Shown one piece after another: positions 59,259-64,000 of a stretch of DNA of 64,000 nt. Both the position numbers and the translations under genes were made by a program. Origin of the DNA: Moringa oleifera (taxonomy: Eukaryota; Streptophyta; Magnoliopsida; Brassicales; Moringaceae); NCBI GenBank assembly GCA_021397835.1, contig JAJFZO010000906.1, positions 1 through 64,000 of the forward strand, written 5' to 3'. How positions within the stretch are numbered: position 1 is the stretch's first letter; each line of letters begins with the position of its first letter. The notes under the pieces are model-generated. The model ran no database searches. It saw nothing but the letters and a program-made list of their open reading frames with translations, and had not been told where the DNA came from.

Positions 59259-61646
59259 TCAGTCACCATCAACAATGTCATTCACAAAAGTTTTGTCTTC
59301 ACAATTAGACTCCTCACTATTAAATGATACTTTTTCTTGATCTACCAATTGAACTGAATTTTCCTGAACTTGAATCTCTTAACCTTGATCATTGATATCT
59401 CTCAAATTATTTACAATCTGATCGTCAAAAGAAAAGGATGTAACTGTTGCATCATATCATCTTGGAATGGATCATCCGGAGATTTAATTCGATTTTTTGC
59501 TTTAGTTTGACCACACTTCAGTCTCTCTTTTATGGAGTGGTATTAGGATACGATGTAAAATATACTTGCTATGCTTGATACGCAAAAATAAATGTATCAT
59601 TTCCTTTATATCTCTTATTGGTTTTAATATCAATGGTCCCATGCTTGGGGCAGATCCTTTTACCCATGCTAGAAGGCTCAAACCATCTACAATTGAATAA
59701 TGTCAGTTATTTCACAAGCATACCAGGATACACGATCTCTATAATTTCTTCAATGATTCCATGGTACATATAGTTTGTACTTATCAAAGCTACTCCAGAG
59801 TTGTTTGAACTTCGATTATTAGCGCAATTGAAATTATGAAAATAGTAACTATTAACATAGTGAATTGGATAATTGTTGACCTTATTTATAGGTCCCCATG
59901 CTAGATCATACAAAAATGTATCATTCACCCCATTGATAGGATTCTGCACCTAATAACATATCGATAGAAATGAAACTTTGTCAACATAAATGCTATTGAA
60001 AGTTACATTATTTCATAATTGCAATGAGAATTACCATGAAATTACTTACGTATTCCTTGAACCAATCAACAAAGCCTGATTATATATGTTTTGTTATATC
60101 GACTTTGCGTAGATTCGATAAGGATGTGGTTAATGTCTAAATGAATATTCTGCAAGGATAAATAGCATATGCGTCAAATTATATCCAATATAATTGATGT
60201 AAAACATTACCAATATACATAACAAAGCTTATTGCACAAAGAGTTCAACTTCAGGATAACTCATAAGCACGTATTTGCTTATCTCAAATGTTTTCTCTTG
60301 TGTAAGATAACCACCCTTACATAACCCCTCATTTCGGCCAGGACAATTGAAGATAGATAGTTGAGGATTCTCAAATGACTCATCATCATCATCATTTTAT
60401 GGCACTCTTTTCTAGCTTGGACATGTGCCTTAAAATAGTGAGAACAAAAAGATGATGTCTCCTCCAATATTTAAGCTTCATAGATGGAACCTTCCACATG
60501 AGTTTTATTCTTAACCTTCTTTTTTTAAATTGTGTAAAAATTTACAAAATAACATTTTCACATGCATTGGGATAATCACATAAGCTCAATCCATTTAAAT
60601 GTAAATAAAATTTCAACAAAACAATTCATACTTCTCAAATGGATATATCCATCTGTATTGTACTGGTCCTCCAACTCGCACTTTATACACCAAGTGCACA
60701 GGCAAGTGTTCCATAACATTAAAAAATGTAGGAGAAAATATCTTTTCAAACTTACACAAAATTATGACAATATTATTGTCCATCACATCTAACTTATTCT
60801 CCTCCAATTTCGGACAATATAAATCTCGAAAGAATACACTCAATTCAATGATAGCGTCCCAAATAGGCGTAAGTAGGCAACTGAATGCAATTGGCAATAA
60901 TCTCTCCATCACCACATGACAATCATGGCTTTTCATATGTTGCAATGTACATGTTCGAATGTCAATACATCTGCCCAAGCTAAATGCATATCCATCAGGA
61001 AGTTTTAACTCTTTTATCCATTCATATATAGCCCTCTTCTGGTCCATATCCTGTGTATACTGAACTTTTACTTTTGTGAAGCTTCCATTACCTCTATCTT
61101 CAAGATGTAAGTCATTTCGACGACAATATAAAGGTAGATCTAACCTTGCTTTGACATTGACCTTAGTTTTTCCATTAACATCCATCACAGTATGAAAAAA
61201 ATTCTTGAAAACATTGGCTTCAGTATGCATGACATCTATATTATAAGGGTTCAATAAATCACGCCAATATGGTAAATCCCAAAAGATGCTGCATTTAGTG
61301 AAATTATGCAACTCTTTATAGCTATGTGTTCAGTGCTGGCCTCTCGTGTCAATTATTTTAGGAAACTGCATAGTTACATGATATAGTTTTGCATTAGAGA
61401 GTCTCATTGGTGGTTCACCCTGTTTAGTTCGACCCTTGATAAAATTCTTTCTGTTTCGTCTAAATGTGTGGTCCATTGGGAGGAATTGTCAATAACAATC
61501 AAAATAACATATCTTTCAACCATGTTTCAAGTAAAAAGCTTTCGATGATCCCATACAAACTGGACAACCTAATCGACCTGTTGTTTGCCAACCCGATAAC
61601 ATACCATATGCAGGGAAGTCATTTATAGTCCATAATAGTGCAATAT
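59259..61646 (-). pseudogene. TNP2 transposase of CACTA copy B, N-terminally deleted
   Basis: Best-preserved stretch is 61311-60613, an uninterrupted 232-codon frame: HNFTKCSIFWDLPYWRDLL, NIDVMHTEANVFKNFF, GKTKVNVKARLDLPLYC (Transposase_21 end), then SHDCHVVMERLLPIAF, FFNVMEHLPVHLVYKVR and GGPVQYRWIYPFEKYELFC (DUF4218-like). Copy A stops earlier, after HLPVHLVY. Next is 59949-59707 with LAWGPINKVNNYPIHYVNSY and NNSGVALISTNYMYHGIIEE (DUF4216-like), then WFEPSNMGKRICPKHGTIDI and an acidic tail ending at 59259. The N-terminal transposase-associated domain and first half of the core are missing, so it cannot be active. Confidence 0.88.
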
Positions 61647-61965
61647 GCATGTCATATATTTGCATTACTCTAAAACATTTTAGTCATGTGTTAGCAACAT
61701 GGTTAAGCATCTACTTACACTGCCTTTGGAATGTATTCTCACCACTGAGATGACAACAATTAACCTTGGCTTGAAAATATTTTTTGGATTCTATTCCACT
61801 GCAAAATCTACACCCTACAAAATAAAAAAACTAAAAAAACAAAGAGTTAAAATACTAACAAAATATTTTAAGGTTCATTTTGGAGCTAACTTTTATAGTA
61901 TTATTTCTTTAAATAAAACTGTTGTTTCCTAGAAACCTTACTTCCAAGTTAAATGCCCCTACCAA
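61647..61965. other. Filler sequence at the internal deletion of copy B
   Basis: Replaces the 29064-31796 block of copy A. I could not find its source elsewhere in the window. Either copy A or copy B could represent the ancestral state here; loss with insertion of filler in copy B is the simpler reading because a necessary transposase part is absent. Confidence 0.5.
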
Positions 61966-62689
61966 TATCTCTTTAACTAGATTGCATTCACTTAGACTCA
62001 TACTAGCATCAAGAGTCCGAGGGGACTTTGGCAGGGTGACCCCTTTTCCTCTTTGCCTTATGTTTAGGTATGGATGTATGGCCCTTTTCTTCTATCTTTT
62101 GTTTATGTCTGATCCATTATGTGTGTTTTTTTTTAAGTAACTGGTCATTACTAGAAGATGATAAAGATGTAGGCTGCTTTTTATTATTAGAAAAGCAAGG
62201 CTAATGTGGCTACTAAGCTATTTCTTTGGAAAGCTCCAATTGAGATGGGAAATTCCTCGATAAAGCTGCTAGTACAAGGTGAACTCATATTGGCCAAAGT
62301 AAAAGAAAAGGAAATGGTAGAGAGATTCAGCATGCTGCTCACTAAACCTCCGAATTAATATCTAACAAGTTGAGTCTTACGTCAGTTATATAGAACACCA
62401 CACATACCAGAAAGGCTGAAATAGCCACTCCATGGCTTAACATTAGTGGAATGCTACCTCTAATTCCCTGTATGTTCGACAAAAGGGAGGAATCCTGTTC
62501 AGTTTATGGATAGCTATGTTGAAATGAGGCATGAAGAAAAATTATGCAAGGAACTTTGTTAATTTTCCAGCTGGTGCGCCAAGAAGTAGAGAAGGATCTA
62601 AGATACCTAGAAAATGCACAATACCTGGTACTGGACATAAACAGAGTGCGGATGCTGCAACGTTCACAAACTTTGATAGGTATAGCATT

Positions 62690-63250
62690 GTGAGCAAATA
62701 GAGCAGAAGAGAGATTACCATTTCTTTCTATTATAGTGGCAAACTTGTTGTAGTCAATCCTAAAGGGAGAACCTTATTTTTTCATGATTTAAATCTGGTA
62801 GGCATGGCACTAGTAATCAAAGATGAGCATGGTGCTTTTGTCAAAAGTATAGGTGAAGACCACGAAAGGGAATATAAAGGCAAAGGAAGCAAAGAGCTTA
62901 CTGTCTTTTTCTGTTATGGTGACGAGCTCGCTATAGTCAATTCTTACAGAGAATCACATGTTTTAGGACTTAAATCTGGTAGGCATGGCACTAGTAATTA
63001 GAGATGAGCAAGGTGCTTTTGTCAAAAGTGTAGTTTAAGTCCATAGAAGGGAATGTAAAGCCAAAGGAAGCAAAGAGCTTATCGTTTCTTTCTATTACAG
63101 TGGCGAGCTTGTTATAATCGGTCCTAAAGGGAGAAACTTGCTTTTTCATGACTTGAATATGGTAAGCATGGCATTGGTAATCAGAGATAAGCAGGGTGCT
63201 TTTGTCAAATGTTTCGTGGTAATATACAAGTCCACGAAAGGGAATATGAA
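62690..63250. repeat. ~182-bp tandem repeat in the leader of copy B
   Basis: Landmark 'gtaggcatggcactagtaat' at about 62799, 62981 and 63163, the same 182-bp period and same number of units as copy A (32520-33100). Units correspond one to one between copies, so the array was present before the copies separated and has not been rebuilt since. Confidence 0.8.
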
Positions 63251-63641
63251 GCCAAAGGAAGCAAAGGCCTAGGTAGTTAGAGAAGCTTTAAAATTTTCAC
63301 TGCAAAGTCAGTTTGGAGAAATGAATTTTCAGTCAAATTTGATGGAGGTGGTGCTTAACTTTAGACAGAAAGGAAAAGAAGAAAAAGAGTTTTCCATAGC
63401 TGCTTAACTTTAAGCATATCGGGTGGGCAAAATCCAAGTTTACCTTCTTAAAATCTAGTGATGATTCACCAAATGCTTAGATTTGATCTTTCTGTAAAGA
63501 CCAAGTAGCAAGAAGAGTGGAGAAATTGCAGAGAAATGGAGATTACAGAGAGCAGAAAGATTGCAGACATTGAAAGGAGAAAAAGGTATGCGGCGATAAA
63601 GAAGATAACTAAGTTAGGGTTAGGTTTTTAAATAAGTATTT

Positions 63642-63677
63642 ATACTACATCAAAACGACGTCGTTTTGATGTAGTAT
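63642..63677. repeat. Perfect 36-bp palindrome, copy B
   Basis: Identical to 33435-33470, centre between 63659 and 63660, again at the end of the leader block after 'taagtatttat'. No substitution in 36 bases although neighbouring DNA differs at many sites. Confidence 0.95.
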
Positions 63678-64000
63678 TTTGTTTTTTAATTTATTCATTT
63701 TAAGTAAATCATTTAATCATTAAATGTATTAATTGAAATTTAAATTAATCGATATTAATTAGCAACACATATATTGCAATTTAGACTAATAATTACAATT
63801 TATATTAACAAGCAATTATTTATCCATTGATGCCTAATCATACATATTTTTCACTAAACAATGCAATTAGAAACAAGTAATTGTTTCAAAATTGATAGCT
63901 AATCATAGTTATATGTACCAATGTTTCAATCCTAAATTATTTTTTACTTTTAAGTTTAATTACAACTAATGGCTCATCATTATAATTGGTACTTATATTT

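Larger units (their letters stand above)
59063..64000 (-). mobile_element. CACTA copy B, truncated relative of copy A
   Basis: 59063-61646 is collinear with 26483-29063 and 61966-64000 with 31797-33795, same orientation, with frequent single-base differences. The left side is cut inside the TNPA-like first exon by the satellite. The TNP2 N-terminal half and leader (2.7 kb in copy A) are replaced by about 320 bp of other sequence (61647-61965). The right end lies beyond the window. Confidence 0.9.

Overview
This window reads as gene-poor, repeat-dense nuclear DNA of a eudicot-like plant. It is AT-rich. The recognisable genes are decayed copies of plant families (a plant RNase H family protein and an EMB506-type chloroplast ankyrin protein), plant DNA transposons (CACTA and Mutator-like) and old insertions of organelle DNA. 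I found no host gene that looks intact. Nearly every recognisable reading frame carries stops, frameshifts or lost exons, and most short open frames are chance or lie inside satellite DNA. All identifications come from reading translations by eye, without database searches.

Layout. 1-10351 is one large imperfect palindrome. Its two arms carry the same RNase H pseudogene tail to tail, then an A-rich/T-rich arm, then a GC-rich ~178-bp satellite that flips orientation near 5340. The right arm continues into the 5' half of the RNase H pseudogene (to 11735). 13260-15835 is an EMB506-like ankyrin pseudogene that keeps its exon-intron layout. 16330-23443 is a Mutator-like element with a plus-strand Ulp1-type gene (DUF1985 followed by a C48 protease) facing a minus-strand mudrA transposase. 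It is cut by a large CACTA element (23446-35499) with TNP2 and TNPA-like genes on the minus strand. 35880-37725 is a T-rich foldback-like inverted repeat.

37730-57290 is dominated by fossil organelle DNA: a mitochondrial nad3-rps12 block, and a plastid trnI-trnA-rrn23 block at 53640-56160. A second, sharply bounded CACTA element (40201-47066, 12-bp terminal repeats, 3-bp target duplication GGA) sits inside the rps12 copy and carries a Ulp1-like gene instead of a transposase. Ty1/copia and Ty3/gypsy fragments lie at 49375-50900. 57300-59062 is a second array of the ~178-bp satellite, joined abruptly to a truncated second copy of the first CACTA family (59063 to the window end).

How it fits together: the nested insertions give a relative order (organelle DNA before the GGA-flanked CACTA element; probably the Mutator-like element before the first CACTA element). 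The most interesting points are the giant palindrome built around an inverted satellite, recurrence of that satellite at a CACTA breakpoint, two unrelated transposons whose Ulp1-type genes have both lost the catalytic cysteine, and identical 36-bp palindromes in the two CACTA copies.
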